A stretch of 64,000 nt of DNA from NCBI GenBank assembly GCA_032358255.1, contig JAULBX010005442.1, forward strand, positions 1 to 64,000, written 5' to 3'. Position numbers and translations under genes: made by a program. The notes below the pieces were generated by a model, which saw nothing but the letters and a program-made list of their open reading frames with translations, ran no database searches and was not told where the DNA came from. Below are positions 22,791-34,800 of the stretch, piece after piece (the first letter of the stretch is position 1; each line of letters opens with the position of its first letter). The stretch comes from Heterotrichella gracilis (Eukaryota > Sar > Xanthophyceae > Tribonematales > Xanthonemataceae).

Positions 22791-25465
22791 TTACAATCCC
22801 CACTGCTGCGGCAAGTGTGCGCCGAACGCCCACTGCAGGACAGCCTTGCCCCGCGGGGTGGGGGGGTGGGGCAGGGGTGGGGTTGGGGGCGGGCCCAGCG
22901 GGCGCATGTGGGGCTTGGTGGTATGGACCGAGGGGGGGAGAGGGGTGCCTGTGATGGGTAGTGAGGATGGGAGGCGATGGGGACAGTTTAGGGTGTAGGG
23001 TTGAAGGTGGGAGCTCGATGACGGCAATGGGGGCATTTTAGGGTTTAGGGTTCAGGGTTTCGGGTGGGAGCTCGTTGATGTCGATGGGGGCCGTGCGCAT
23101 ACCACTGGACACAATTGAATGCCCCATGACTGAACTGCTTAACGACATTGTCACAGCACATGACCCCCACTCCATATGTACCACATGAACGCATGCAACC
23201 AGCCAGCCATCCCCTCTCACCTGAGATAATCACCTCCCCCTGCGCCGCCGCACCCCCCACGTTTACAAACCAGTCCACCTCTTCCTCTGGGCCCTCCTCG
23301 GCGACAGGTGGCGGCGCCTCAGCCTCCACACGCGGGCGGCTGGTGCGGGCGGATGACTTGCCCGCGCCCTTCTTGCTGCCGCCTTTCTTCCCCTTGGTGC
23401 CCTTTTTGACAACTGGGGGTGGGCGAAATTGCGTAAAGTAACCCCCAAACAGAGCAAATGTCTTAATAGACCTAACAGGTGAATACATACAATAAGTGGA
23501 CAAGTACGGTTGAGAGGAGGAGACACTGGTGTTTGGTGGGCAACTGTGCACAAGGAAGGGGGCGCGAGGGACATCACACGACCCAAACAGCACAACCACG
23601 CCACACATCGACAAACCCTAAACCCTACACAGCACAGACACCTTCCCCCACCCCTCCCCTACCTGGAGCCGGCTCCTTGTGCTTGGGGGCAGCCGGTGGC
23701 GCAGGAAGGGGTGGCGCTGCCTGTTGCTGGTGTGGTGCGCCCAATATGGTTTCATCGTCCAGCAGCTCATCAAAGGAGGCCTCGCCTGGTAGCATGGGAA
23801 GGGGGGACCCTGGGTTAGCGTTTTGGGGTGGTGCATGTAATGTCTTGGGATGTTGCTGTGGTGCCGGCTAGGCGATCCCATTGACGGGTGGGATATCAGG
23901 GTGTAGGGGAGGTGGGGCTGTGCCAGGGCTATCCCTGCTTTGGGGTCGTGGCATTGCGCAAGGTGTGCTTTGCATACTATAGTTGGCTGACTACCATACT
24001 CAGTGAAAGGCTGTTGTGTCCAACATCTCCCCACAACGCAACCCCACTGTGCACCCTCCCACACAGCCCTCACACCCCACCCTCTCCCCATCCTCCTCCC
24101 CTCACCATTGTACTCAAAGTCAAACATCCCCCCTCGCCTTCCCCCGCCCCCGCCCCTTGGCTCCTGCTGCGCATTGTCATCCTGTGCGGCCCCGCCCTCC
24201 ATCCATGCGGTGTGTATGTCAGACATCCAGGCATCGGGGGAGGCGCCACGCACGGTGGGCGCTTCCTGCAGGGTTCAGGCAAGAGTTTTCAGGTATTGGC
24301 AGGTTTCCATGTGGTGTGTATGTCAGACATCCAGGCGGAGGGGGAGGCGCCACGCACGGTGGGCGCTTCCTGCAGGGTTAGGGAAGGGGTTTTAGGGTTT
24401 TGTCAGGGTTCCATGTGGTGTGTATGTCAGACATCCAGGCGGAGGGGGAGGCGCCACGCACAGTGGGCGCTTCCTGCAGGGTTCAGGGAAGGGGTTTTAG
24501 GGTTTTGTCAGGGTTCCATGTGGTGTGTATGTCAGACATCCAGGCGGAGGGAGCAGCACCATGCAGCGGGCTGGCGCATTCCCTGGAGGAATTAGGTTGG
24601 CCCTTAGGGTTTCGGGTTGCGTCATAGGCTGCAGCTTAGGAATTGAGGTTACCTCACGCAGCACGCATGTAAGGGACTAATAAATCACCTCAGCAGGCAA
24701 AGATCTGCATCAAAACCCTACCCGGCGGTCCTGGGCATGAAAACGACCACTAGATGATCGCAACATACAGCAAACCACATCAGTTGCACTTACCCGCAGC
24801 TGGTTCCCTCCCCGCAGCGCCGACGCGTCCACGTCATCGAATATATTATTGTTCACCTGGCGGCCGCCAGCACGTGGATCGCCCTCGCCGCCCCATGTGC
24901 TGCCGCCCCATTGCGCGCGCAAACCCTGCACAAGGGTTTTGGAACACTGGGTCATTTGGTGATGCTATCAAAATTCGAAAAGCCCCATCGGGAGGGATGG
25001 TGCACTGCTGCTGTTTGCTCACAGGCAGCCTCACAGGTTGTGGGCAATGGGAATCTTTGAGAAATATCGCTTTTTCATGTCTTATTAAGATGGGCATCCT
25101 GGTTGTGCGGCAAATTCCCGCAGCCATTACCTGGCCACCATACAAATTGAATTTCAAGTACATTCCACGGGTCTGCAATCAAACCCAGTTTCCATCCCCT
25201 AACCTCAACCAGAAACGACCAAAACCCTACATCCTAAATCCAAACCTTCAATCCCTCACCTGCACCAGCTGGTCCCCGCTGAGCCCCGCCTCCCCTCCCG
25301 CCTGAAACGCCCCCCTGCCATACCCCACCCCGCCCCCCCGCTCTGCCCCCCCCCCTGGCTGCTGCTGCACCTGGGCCAAAAAGTCCATCCCGGAAGAACC
25401 CCACGCATCCCCGCGCAAGGCTTGCGCCAGTTGCGCGGCCTCCGCACTCTGGATGAAACCCCCGG

Positions 25466-25503
<38 letters not shown>

Positions 25504-27970
25504 AAGGCGGGGTTTTGGGTGGGCACTTGTACAGATTTAAGGTTTCCTAGCTCCACAGTTCATGCTGTTGCAAAGTAGGGTTTTCCAACGGTTTTAGAGG
25601 GTTTTCGCAGAGGGCATTTCCATGGCGTAGACAGGGGTTTTGTTAGTGGTAACGCAGCAAGGAAACACGGGACTGGCCATAGCCGCATGTACAGGCCAGG
25701 GGACAAACATCACACGCATGAGCACATGCAAATGCGTAGTGCCTGCAGTGCAGCACAAAACCCACCCCCGCTATCAAACAACCTACACCCTTTTACCCCT
25801 TCACCGGCATGGCGACGCCCGCCCGCTGCCAGCGCATCCTCCACCTTTACCCTCCTTTCCAATCCCCATCAGCAGGACACCCCCACCCCCCACCCCCCAC
25901 CCAGCCGCACACCTGCCGCTGCACCCTGTGCGCTTGTTGCTGCTGCTGCTGAAAGCCCGCATCCCCTCCCCCCACCTCTTGCACCGCCGCACCCCCCTGT
26001 ACCACAACCAAGCGGCGGTGGCCGGGGTGGGTGCATGGGATGGGGTAGTTGATGCATAGTGCACACAAGGAGGGTGCAAGGGGTGTGGGACGGAGGGGGT
26101 GCAGGCGAGGGGAGGGGAGCCACCCAGGTGCCTTAGGAGGGATTGGTTTAGGGTTTTTGCCCATGCAGCCTGTGATTATGCTTGTGATTCTGAATGTAAC
26201 AGCGATGATTGTGTTTGCGATTGTGATTGGTCCTCGACGCGACTGTGATTGGACCTCGGATAGCTTACAGTGGCACACAACGCCACATAACCTTCGCCCG
26301 GATTGACCACTCTCCAACCCCCCCCCCCCCCCATCCACCACCCACCCACCTGGTCCATCGCCCTCGCCCCTTGCTGCCCGCCTTGCACTGGGTTGGGCCC
26401 ATCTGTGCGATACATGAGCACCTGCTGACCCCCCAGTGGCTGCGCAACCTGGGGAGGTGGGGAGTGCTTTGGCCATGTGGCTACCATGTGGCACATGTGA
26501 TACTTGCATGCATGTGGCATTTGGCATCATTGTCGGTACATGTGCTGCACCAGGGGTGTACTAATACAACTAAGCAGCACATTAGTATACACCTAATGGA
26601 TACACCCTGGTCATCATTATTCTGTATTATTCTGCATTATACACCCTAGTGGCGCCGTGCATGGATGCCCTCTGCCACTCCCTTTATCGACATGTTGCGG
26701 CATTGCAGCAGGCATCAAAATGCGTGTGGCGAGGAATGGGTGCAGTGCCAACAAAACGCGTTCCACATGAACAATATGATGTTGCCGGAGCATTATGAAC
26801 CAGACACTTCCCTGCATGCCAGTACCCGCAGCACCCCATCTACACCCTAAGCCAAGAAGCTTCTACCCAAAACCCTGCCCCCCACCCGCCCGCTTACCTG
26901 CATGCCGGCAGCCGCGGCGTACATGGGCCCCCCACCCCCCCCGTACCACTCCTGCCCTCCCCCCACCATGGGCACCACCATAGGCTGTACCCCCCCTGGG
27001 GCAAAGGAGTATCCGACACCCCCCGCAGCCGCCAAAGCCGCTTGCTGGTACGCCCTAGGAAGGGTTTGAGGAGGGAGTGAGTGTGTATGTGGCGGGAGAG
27101 GGCGGTGTGCTGGTGGGGGGTATGTCTGTGGTGGTGCTTGTGTATGGGTGTGGGGGGCGGAGCAAAATCCATCCCCTGCTGCTCACCATCCACGCCTCAA
27201 ACACCCTTGCGGAGGGTTTATTATATACTTGCGCACAGACCCTGGCGTAGGGTTTCGATATGCAAAAACCCTTGCGCAGGTTTAAGGACACCAGGATGCA
27301 CACGTGGCAGCTCGTCCCCCCTCCCCTCCCTCCTCACCTGCCATCCATCCCCTGCAATAGGACCGCGCCTTCCCCCCCTTGCTGCACTCCCCTGCCCGCT
27401 TCTTGTGGCGTCATCATCTGCTGGGGGGTGGGGGAGGTTGGGGAGGGTGGGAGGCGGGGTGGGTGTGGTGTGGTGTGGTGCGGAGTGTGGGTGCACTGGT
27501 GGGTCGAGTGGGTGGGGGTGGGTGCTTAAGTACGAGAATGTGAGCTTCCTAGCGCAGATGAAGGCTTCCAGGCACAGCAACACAAACAATTTCAAATTTT
27601 ATAAAAGCGGTATGTGGTCGTCAGTGAAAGAGGCACGAACAGCGGGTTGGGAGGGACGGGTTCATGCATGCCAATGCATGCATACGGATTATGCATGCAT
27701 ATACACACGACCTTGCCACCACCACCACCACCACCACCCCCCACCCCAGCACTCTCCTCCACTACTCACCTCCCCACCCTCCCCCCCACGGACGGATCCC
27801 CACCCACCGCCCCACCGTACCTGTGCCGTTTGAAACTCCGGCTGGTGTATAGTCTGCATGTACCCCGACAGGGCGGGGTTGGCATACTGCAGCTGCGCCG
27901 CACCGCCGCCATACGCCGCCTGCTGTTGGCGGGAGGCATCCTGCAGCCACTGGGCCAGGTTGTACTGCAT
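22791..27970 (-). CDS. Gln/Gly-rich low-complexity protein, function unknown, 11 exons
   Basis: Not recognised. Exons, 5' to 3': 27821-27970, 27338-27420, 26898-27054, 26350-26448, 25913-25996, 25260-25499, 24794-24925, 24106-24265, 23663-23785, 23221-23412, 22791-22948; 525 codons in one phase-consistent frame. The N-terminal half is Gln-, Gly-, Met- and Tyr-rich, prion-like, with a (CAG)n poly-Gln run at the start of exon 6. The middle has less repetitive patches (NNNIFDDVDASALRGG, DAWMSDIHTAW, MFDFEYNGEASFDELLDDE). Then comes a Lys-rich KKGTKGKKGGSKKGAGK stretch, which could be a nuclear signal, and an acidic patch ending EEEVDWFVNVGG. Such composition suits an RNA-binding, transcription or condensate-forming protein, but no catalytic domain is visible. 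The last exon is the least certain: it was chosen because phase and splice site fit, and its stop overlaps a TGTAA. No membrane segment or signal peptide. Confidence 0.7.
23037..23060. repeat. Interstitial telomere-like tract (TTTAGGG)
   Basis: TTTTAGGGTTTAGGGTTCAGGG-type run between two diverged copies of a GGGAGCTCG-containing segment (about 23007-23033 and 23061-23095) in the last intron of the Q-rich gene. Confidence 0.75.
24196..24560 (-). repeat. Acceptor array: 3.5 tandem copies of Q-rich exon 8 5' edge
   Basis: The exon 8 segment encoding APTVRGAS..WMSDIHTAW, with its CTGCAG acceptor, is repeated with a 104-base period. Acceptor-adjacent exon bases are at 24265 (functional copy), 24369 and 24473; a fourth, truncated copy covers 24516-24560. 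The period is not a multiple of three. The copies differ by only a few bases, so the array is young. Confidence 0.9.
25463..25503 (-). repeat. CAG/CTG microsatellite encoding poly-Gln
   Basis: About 12 CAG units on the coding strand at the 5' edge of Q-rich exon 6. The acceptor AG lies within the repeat, so length changes and splice-site choice are linked. Confidence 0.9.
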
Positions 27971-28889
27971 GGTGGGTCAAGGGAGGGTGCTCGGGCCGCG
28001 TGTTGGCGGAATACCCCCGCCCAGCTTTGAATTCGGAAATGTGCAAGAGTCAAAGGAGTAGGTGTTGCAAATGGGTACGATAGAAGCCAGCTGTTGTGTG
28101 CACAGTGTAAGTGACTGTCCTTTTGTCTCCACACTTGACTGAGTGCTTGTTCCCCCAGTATCTGCTTTTTGGTTAGGGTGTTGTGGTGGGTCTTTAGGGT
28201 TTTGGGCTGGTGACCAACAAAGCCTCGCAAGCCTAGGCATCAAACTGCTCTGCCCAGGTTGAACAACGGAATGACTCTCCTTCGCCAGTAACCGCATGCG
28301 CACACACCTGAGGCGTGGTCTGCGAAATTCATTGTGTTTGCAGATGCCATACCCTTCGATTCAGTGCGCGCTCTTATGCTCTTCCAACCCGCGGCATTAT
28401 GCACATGAATGCCAACTGTCCAACCGCAACCGGTCAAAGCTGCATGGACCCCACGCACATTCCACAGTAACGCAATGAATCACACAGTACACACGCAACA
28501 CAGCAGTGCAAGTGCAGGATTCCCTTCCAAAAGTCCAAAACTTTGAAGTCATGGACACTATCTTTGTCAGGAGGCAAATACTGTTTGCTATTGGCCTGAA
28601 ACGAGGTCCTGCATTGCGCACATCGTATCAAGAATGTTACCCTTGCCCTTTTTGTTGCCTGTCGATTCACAAGTTTTCTGCTAGCAAAACTTGCACAACG
28701 TCCCCAGGTGCAAAGATATGTGTAGTGATCCACCCTAAACCGAAAACCCTCAAGGTAATGTTATAAAACAGTAATTTGCCCCAAACAACGTGCGAGCTAA
28801 ACCCTTGAAAGGGGTCACGACACACCACAGACTGCAATGTACAGTGTTGGGCATTAATTCCCCACCCCCTCGTCCCCCATTCCCCACTG
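27971..28889. other. Spacer between the Q-rich gene and the Hsp70 gene
   Basis: Holds the promoter and 5' UTR of the Q-rich gene (transcribed leftward from about 27970) and the 3' UTR of the Hsp70 gene. No exon, RNA gene or repeat array recognised. Confidence 0.5.
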
Positions 28890-31800
28890 CTATTGTGCTG
28901 CAACCTTCTCCCCTTGCAACCCCTTTGCACCCTCCGCCCCCACCCCCTTGCCTTCATCCACCTCCACCTCCTCCCCCATCTCCTCCTCCTCGTCAAAATC
29001 CCCCTCCCCCTCCTCCCTTTCCACAGGCATCCCCTCCTCCCCTAGTATCCGTTGCGCCGTCTCCCCCCCTTGCGCCAGCGTCTGGTTGGCAAATGCGCGC
29101 ATGAGGGTGGCTTGCCAAATGTCCATGACCATCATGTTGGAAATCTGCCCCTCCAAAATTCCGGCCTGCACCGCGGCGCCCAGGGCCACAGCCTGCGAGG
29201 TGGGGAAATGATGGTGTCGTGGTTTTGCACAGGAGCGGGGGGGGACTGTCATAGTTGTGCACACGAGGGGATGGCCAACAGCTCATGACCCCTGTAGTGA
29301 ATTGTGGCAAGCAGCGATGCGGAAGGTGCGGCACCCAAAGATGCCATTCCTACAACCTTCAAATCTCTTTACCAGAGAATATCGTGGCTCCAGCCTCCTC
29401 ATGTTGCTCACATCACCACCACCCTGGAAAAAAAAATCTACCCCACCGGATTCAGTCGGACCCTTCACATTTCAATCCTCCGCATCCAAACTCTACTCAC
29501 ACCCTACCCTCTACCATAAACCTTTCAAAACAATGTGACAACCCTACCTCGTCAGGGTCCACCGGGAACTCCCTTTGGGCTCCAACCCGTACCGAGACCC
29601 TATCAAAACACTCTCAAAACCCTAGTGAAACCCTACCTCATCGGGGTCCACCAGGAACTCCCTTGGCTCCAGCCCCGTCATATTCTTCACAAACCTGCGC
29701 ACCGCAGGCATGCGCGTGGCGCCACCCACCAGCAGCACCTCGCTGATGGCCTGGCGCCGCTTGGGCTTGATTTGGACCCCAGCCAGAGCCTTCCTGCAAG
29801 GAAAATTGGGAGAGTCATTAGAATAAGGCCATCACCAGGTGTTATAATCACCAAACATTGAGACAGTCATAGGGGCTAACCAAGGCTACTGGAGAGACTT
29901 GCAGCCACCTCTACAAATTAAATGATGATCAGATCGGGTCTCTGGCTGTGTATTATGCTGCTGCCGCTTTTCTATCCAACTGCATACTTTCCTGTTTCTC
30001 CCCCCCACTAGGATTGTGATGGTATTTACCTGCGTGCCTTGGGTGTGCGCCTTCGGACCGTTTCGTGAGACTCTAGCAGGGTGCCGAGGTCGATGCCGGC
30101 CTGCAGGGAGGTGGGGTGGGATTTGGACGTGCGCACTGTAACATACAAATTTCCACAAATCATTCTACTGTATACATAAACTGGAAATCAGTATACAGTA
30201 TATTGAACTAGAGAGTGCCCGGCTAGAAAGGGGCAAGCTTTGGATGCATACACTCAGGCAGGGGCTGGCGCAGGGTGCGTGTGCCACAAATACCTCCAGT
30301 TTGTGGTAGGATCAGGGCAAGGATGGCAGTGTGGGATGTTTCATCACGTGGACGTGCCATCTTGTGCCACGCCTCAGGATGTTATTCCAGTGTACCATCA
30401 CTTCCAGACCACAACCCCCCCAGGCTCCTTGAGAAATAACAGGTGCATATATGAAGATGCACACACATACTTTCTGGCGCTGCAAAGATTGCATTTCCAA
30501 GGTTTCAAACATGCACGTCTCAGTGCTACAAACAGGTGCATTTCCGTGGCTAAACACCTACATTACCTCCTGGCTACCTCCTGGCTACATACATGCATGC
30601 ATACATCAAATGCTTAGCTGGAATTGCCAGTAACGTAGCTGACTCACTGATCCCTGACCAAACATATTAACCTAAGATATACATGGATATAGAGTGGATT
30701 GCTTTGTTAGATCAAATGGCATGTTGATCTCCATCCATACATTGATGACAAGAAATCAAATAAAATGAAGAACCAAACGACACCGACACATTGCATGAAT
30801 AAGCAAAAGCTGACTGCTATCTGTGTGCAATTCAGGAATTGTGTATTCAAATATGCTCCACTTGTTGGTGATGGCAGGGATGGATGCATGCGCCTCAGGG
30901 GGTTTGTGGTAGGATCAGGGCAAGGATGACAATGTGGGATGTTTCATCACGACGACGTGCCATCTTGTGACACGCCTCAGGATGTTATTCCGGTGTATCA
31001 TCACTTCCATACCACAAACCCCCCATAATATATATGGGGCACAAACACATCATGATAAAAACATATGCATTGTTCAGAGCTACAACGATGCACTGCCTGA
31101 CTTCCAGCGCTCTCTTTTTTTTTTGTGTGTGTTTAACATTTTGGTTCCGTTTCTTAGGGTTTTTGCCAACCCTACCTGCCAGCACGCCTGGCCCTTCTGA
31201 TCAGGTCAGCCGCCAGCTGGCACGTTTTCAACCTGAATAGGCTTCCCGCCCTTGGCATGCGCTGTACCATCTACCTTAAATACGCGGACTTCCACATTGC
31301 CTAACTTTGGGCCAACCCTACGCTAGGGTTTCAATCCAAAACCCTACCTGCCAGCACGCCTGGTCCACGGGCAGCCTTGCCCTCTTGAACAGGTCAGCCG
31401 CCAGCTGGTCCATCTTCTGCTGAGTCAGCACAGCCTCGATGGGCTTGCCGTCCTTCCCCGTGATGGGTATGCGGATAACCACCTGGCTCACGGTGGACAG
31501 CTTGATCTGGGAGTGGGGGGAGGAAAACTGAAGGGATTGTGCGGTGGGTGTGAACGCCGTGGCAATTTCTTCCCTAGTTTCTTGTTTCAAATTTCACGTG
31601 GCAATTAAAATCTGGAAGAGATGAATATAATTATGTAAAAAAAACCACAGCTTTGAGGCAAAGTTTGTCCCAGCATGCTACAGCCCTCTCATGGTTTCTG
31701 GTATCCTGGGCCCATCTGAGATGCCCCACAAGATGGCTCGAATGCCATCCAAGCATGACAAGCGATGGGAAAAGCTGCAGCACAACGGAATTGGTGTCTC

Positions 31801-34800
31801 CCAGGCCAAATGACTTATATTTTGACTAAATTATGCAGATTGATGCCCCGCAGTCTGTGCGGCATGCCCCCACCCAACGCCCCTTTCTAGCCCCACCTTG
31901 GCTGCCTCAGCGATTGCCTTGAGGTTTGCGCGCATGCCCGGCCGACGCCAGTCAACACCCTGGAAGCATGGGAGTTCTCAGGGTCAGGGGCACAGGAGGG
32001 TAAAAGATAAGGTGCACCGTGTCACAAATGTTGATTTTTAGGTCCATGAGGCCACCTTTAACACATCCAGGTTGCCTTGAGGCTGTGTCCCTCGGCGCAT
32101 CCTAGGCTCAGGAAAGGTGCAGCAATCCCAACTGTTTGCTACCCACATATGATATCACCGGCTCCAAATCCCTGCCAAATCCCTTCCCAAAACCCTTACC
32201 GCGGCTCCATCTGCGACTTGACCAGCTAACACACCTACCCCAAAACCCTACCCCAAAACCCTACCCTACCCAAAACCCTTACCGCCGGCTCCAGCTGCGT
32301 CTTGGCCAGCCAGGCAACAATGGCGTCATCCCAGTCGTCCCCCCCCAGGTGGGGATCCCCACCCGTGGCCAGCACCTCCACCACCCCCCCTCCCACCTCC
32401 AGGATGCTCACGTCGAAGGTGCCCCCCCCCAGGTCAAACACCAGCACTGTCTGGTCCTCCTCCGTGCTCAGGCCGTAGGCGAGGGCTGCGGCGATGGGCT
32501 CGCTGCGGGAGGGATTTGGGGCTGCGGTGAGGGTTTTGGGGGGTTCGTCGGAAGGAGGGGTTTGGGATTGTCAATGAGGTTTGGGGATTTTGGGGCTTGC
32601 AAGGATGCTTTGGTGTTTGTCCTGGGGGAGAATGTATTTTCTCAACACAAGCACTGTCTGGTCCTCTTCTGTGCTGAGGCCATAGGCGAGGGCTGCGGCG
32701 ATGGGCTCGCTGCGGGGAGGGTTTCGGAGGTTGCGATTAGGGTTTTGAGGTTTGGATGAAGGTATCGTGGTGGCGTGGTGCGAGCCAGTGACCCCCTTAC
32801 TATGGCTATGTGCTTTGTCCTTGTCTGGCTATTAAGGTTGGGTTTAGGGTTTGAATGTAGGGTGTTCAGGCCTAGGCAAGGGCAGCGCCGATGAGCGCAA
32901 CCCGGGTTTTTCAGGATTGTCGACCCCTACCGAATGATCTTGACATTGTCCAGCCCTGCTATCCTGCCAGCTGTCACCGTGGCCTCGCGCTGCTCATCAC
33001 CGAAGTAGGCAGGCACCTGCGCAAAGGGTTTGGTTTAGGGTTTTGGGTTTGCCGATACCTTTGAGAGGATTTGCCACCTGTCACCCTGGCATTGCGCTGC
33101 TTCTCGCCAAGTAGGCAGATACCAGTGCACCGGAGTTGGCGTAACATACCCTGGAAAAACACTCGTCCCCCCACTTGTGGGGAACCCATGAATACCCATT
33201 TATTTGCCACTGAACCATACTCAGAAGGCACAATGCGCCCCTGCCTCTCACTGGCACGGCTACTTTATCTATCTCCCCAACCGAGCAGGCCAGTGCCTGT
33301 GCCGGCATATGTGCCAGCACAATATATTCTAAACCCCAAACAAGCAGCACAATAAACCCTAAACCCCAAACAGGCAGGAAACCCTAGCTCACTACTCACC
33401 GAAATGACTGCTTTCTTTACCTCGCCCCCCGTGTGCGCCTGTGCATTTGCCAGAAGGTGGGCAAGCACACGCGCAGACACCTCCTCGGGGTACAAAACCC
33501 CTGCGTAGGGTTCAAGAGTTTATGATTATGGTTGTGCGTTCGGGTTCATACCCGGCAAATGCGTGCACCTGGTGGTGGTGGTGTTTGGGAGGGGGGGGGT
33601 ATTGGGCTGGTAATTGCGATGGCAACAGCGGTGGCGGTGGTGGTGGTGGTGCAGATGGTGAGGTGGTGGGAATGGCAATGGTGAGGATGCAAGCCCAAAA
33701 CCCTATGGACTGCAATACACCTCCCACACCTAGGTCCCTGCACACGCGCGCACCCACCTTCCTCCACAGCGGCGCACGTCATCTGCACAAATCCATCCCC
33801 TTTTAGGGTTTAGGGATTAGGGCATGCAAGGGATTAGGACCCACCTTCCTCCACAGCGGCGCAGGTCATCTGCACAAATCCGTCCCCGTCCTGCGTCACC
33901 TTGTATGCCACCTGGGCCACATCTCGCTGGCAGTCGCAGTATGCCTTGCCGATGAGGCGCTTCACAGAGTAGTAGGTGGTGGAGGGGTTGACCACCAGCT
34001 GCCTGCGCAGGGTTTAGGGTTTAGGGTTTTGACCACAAGGAGGGGTGTGTGTGTGTGGTGTGTGTTGGGTGGGTGTTGTGGGTAGTGGGTGTTGCGGGTG
34101 GTGGGCGCTGGGTGGGTGGTGATGGGTTCCCCTTGACGGAAGCCTCTTCTATTTAGGGTTTGACGACTGGCAGTGGATACCCTCAACAGTGTGCAGCCAC
34201 GGCTGAGGTATGAGTGGCGGTGCTGGTGGGGGGTGCAGCAGTGGTGAGCGCGGCAGTGGTGCGTGCGGCAGTGTGGGTGAAGCAGTTGTGGTGGCAGTTG
34301 TGGAGCTCAATGCGGCCTTGGATGCCGTTAATAGCGGCAGTGGCGGTGCATGTAACAAAGCAGGCGCACATGAGCACGTTCCAGGTGCGCACTACCACCT
34401 GGAACTCCCCAAAAACACCGGTGATGGGCGAGGTACAGGGTGGTGGTGGTGATGCGGCTGCTGGTGTGGTGGTGGTGGTGGCTGTGCACACAAAGGGTGG
34501 GTGCAGGCTCTGGGGTTTAGTACGCTGGGTGCGCACCTTTTGGCCTGGCGCCCCACCACCGCCTCCCCATCAGGTCCGAAAGACACTACCGAGGGCACCG
34601 TTGTGGCTCCATCTGCGTCGGGTATGCACACCGGCACGCCGCCCTCCACCCACTGCAAGCAGGGGGCGTATCATAGGTGTTGGGTGGTGTCATGGGGACG
34701 GGGTTCCATACGTGTTGAGGTATGGGGTGCCATACGTGTGGGGGGCATGTCGTGACATACGGGGTTGGTGGCGGTTGCTTGCATTGCCCCCCGTTGGGAA

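Noticed and set aside
24196-24560. CRISPR-like array
   Set aside because: Repeats are 104 bases, lack unique spacers of constant size, and match the adjacent exon.
34210-34536. GGT/GGTGGT-rich open frames in an Hsp70 intron
   Set aside because: Simple-sequence DNA between two phase-matched exons; no support as coding.
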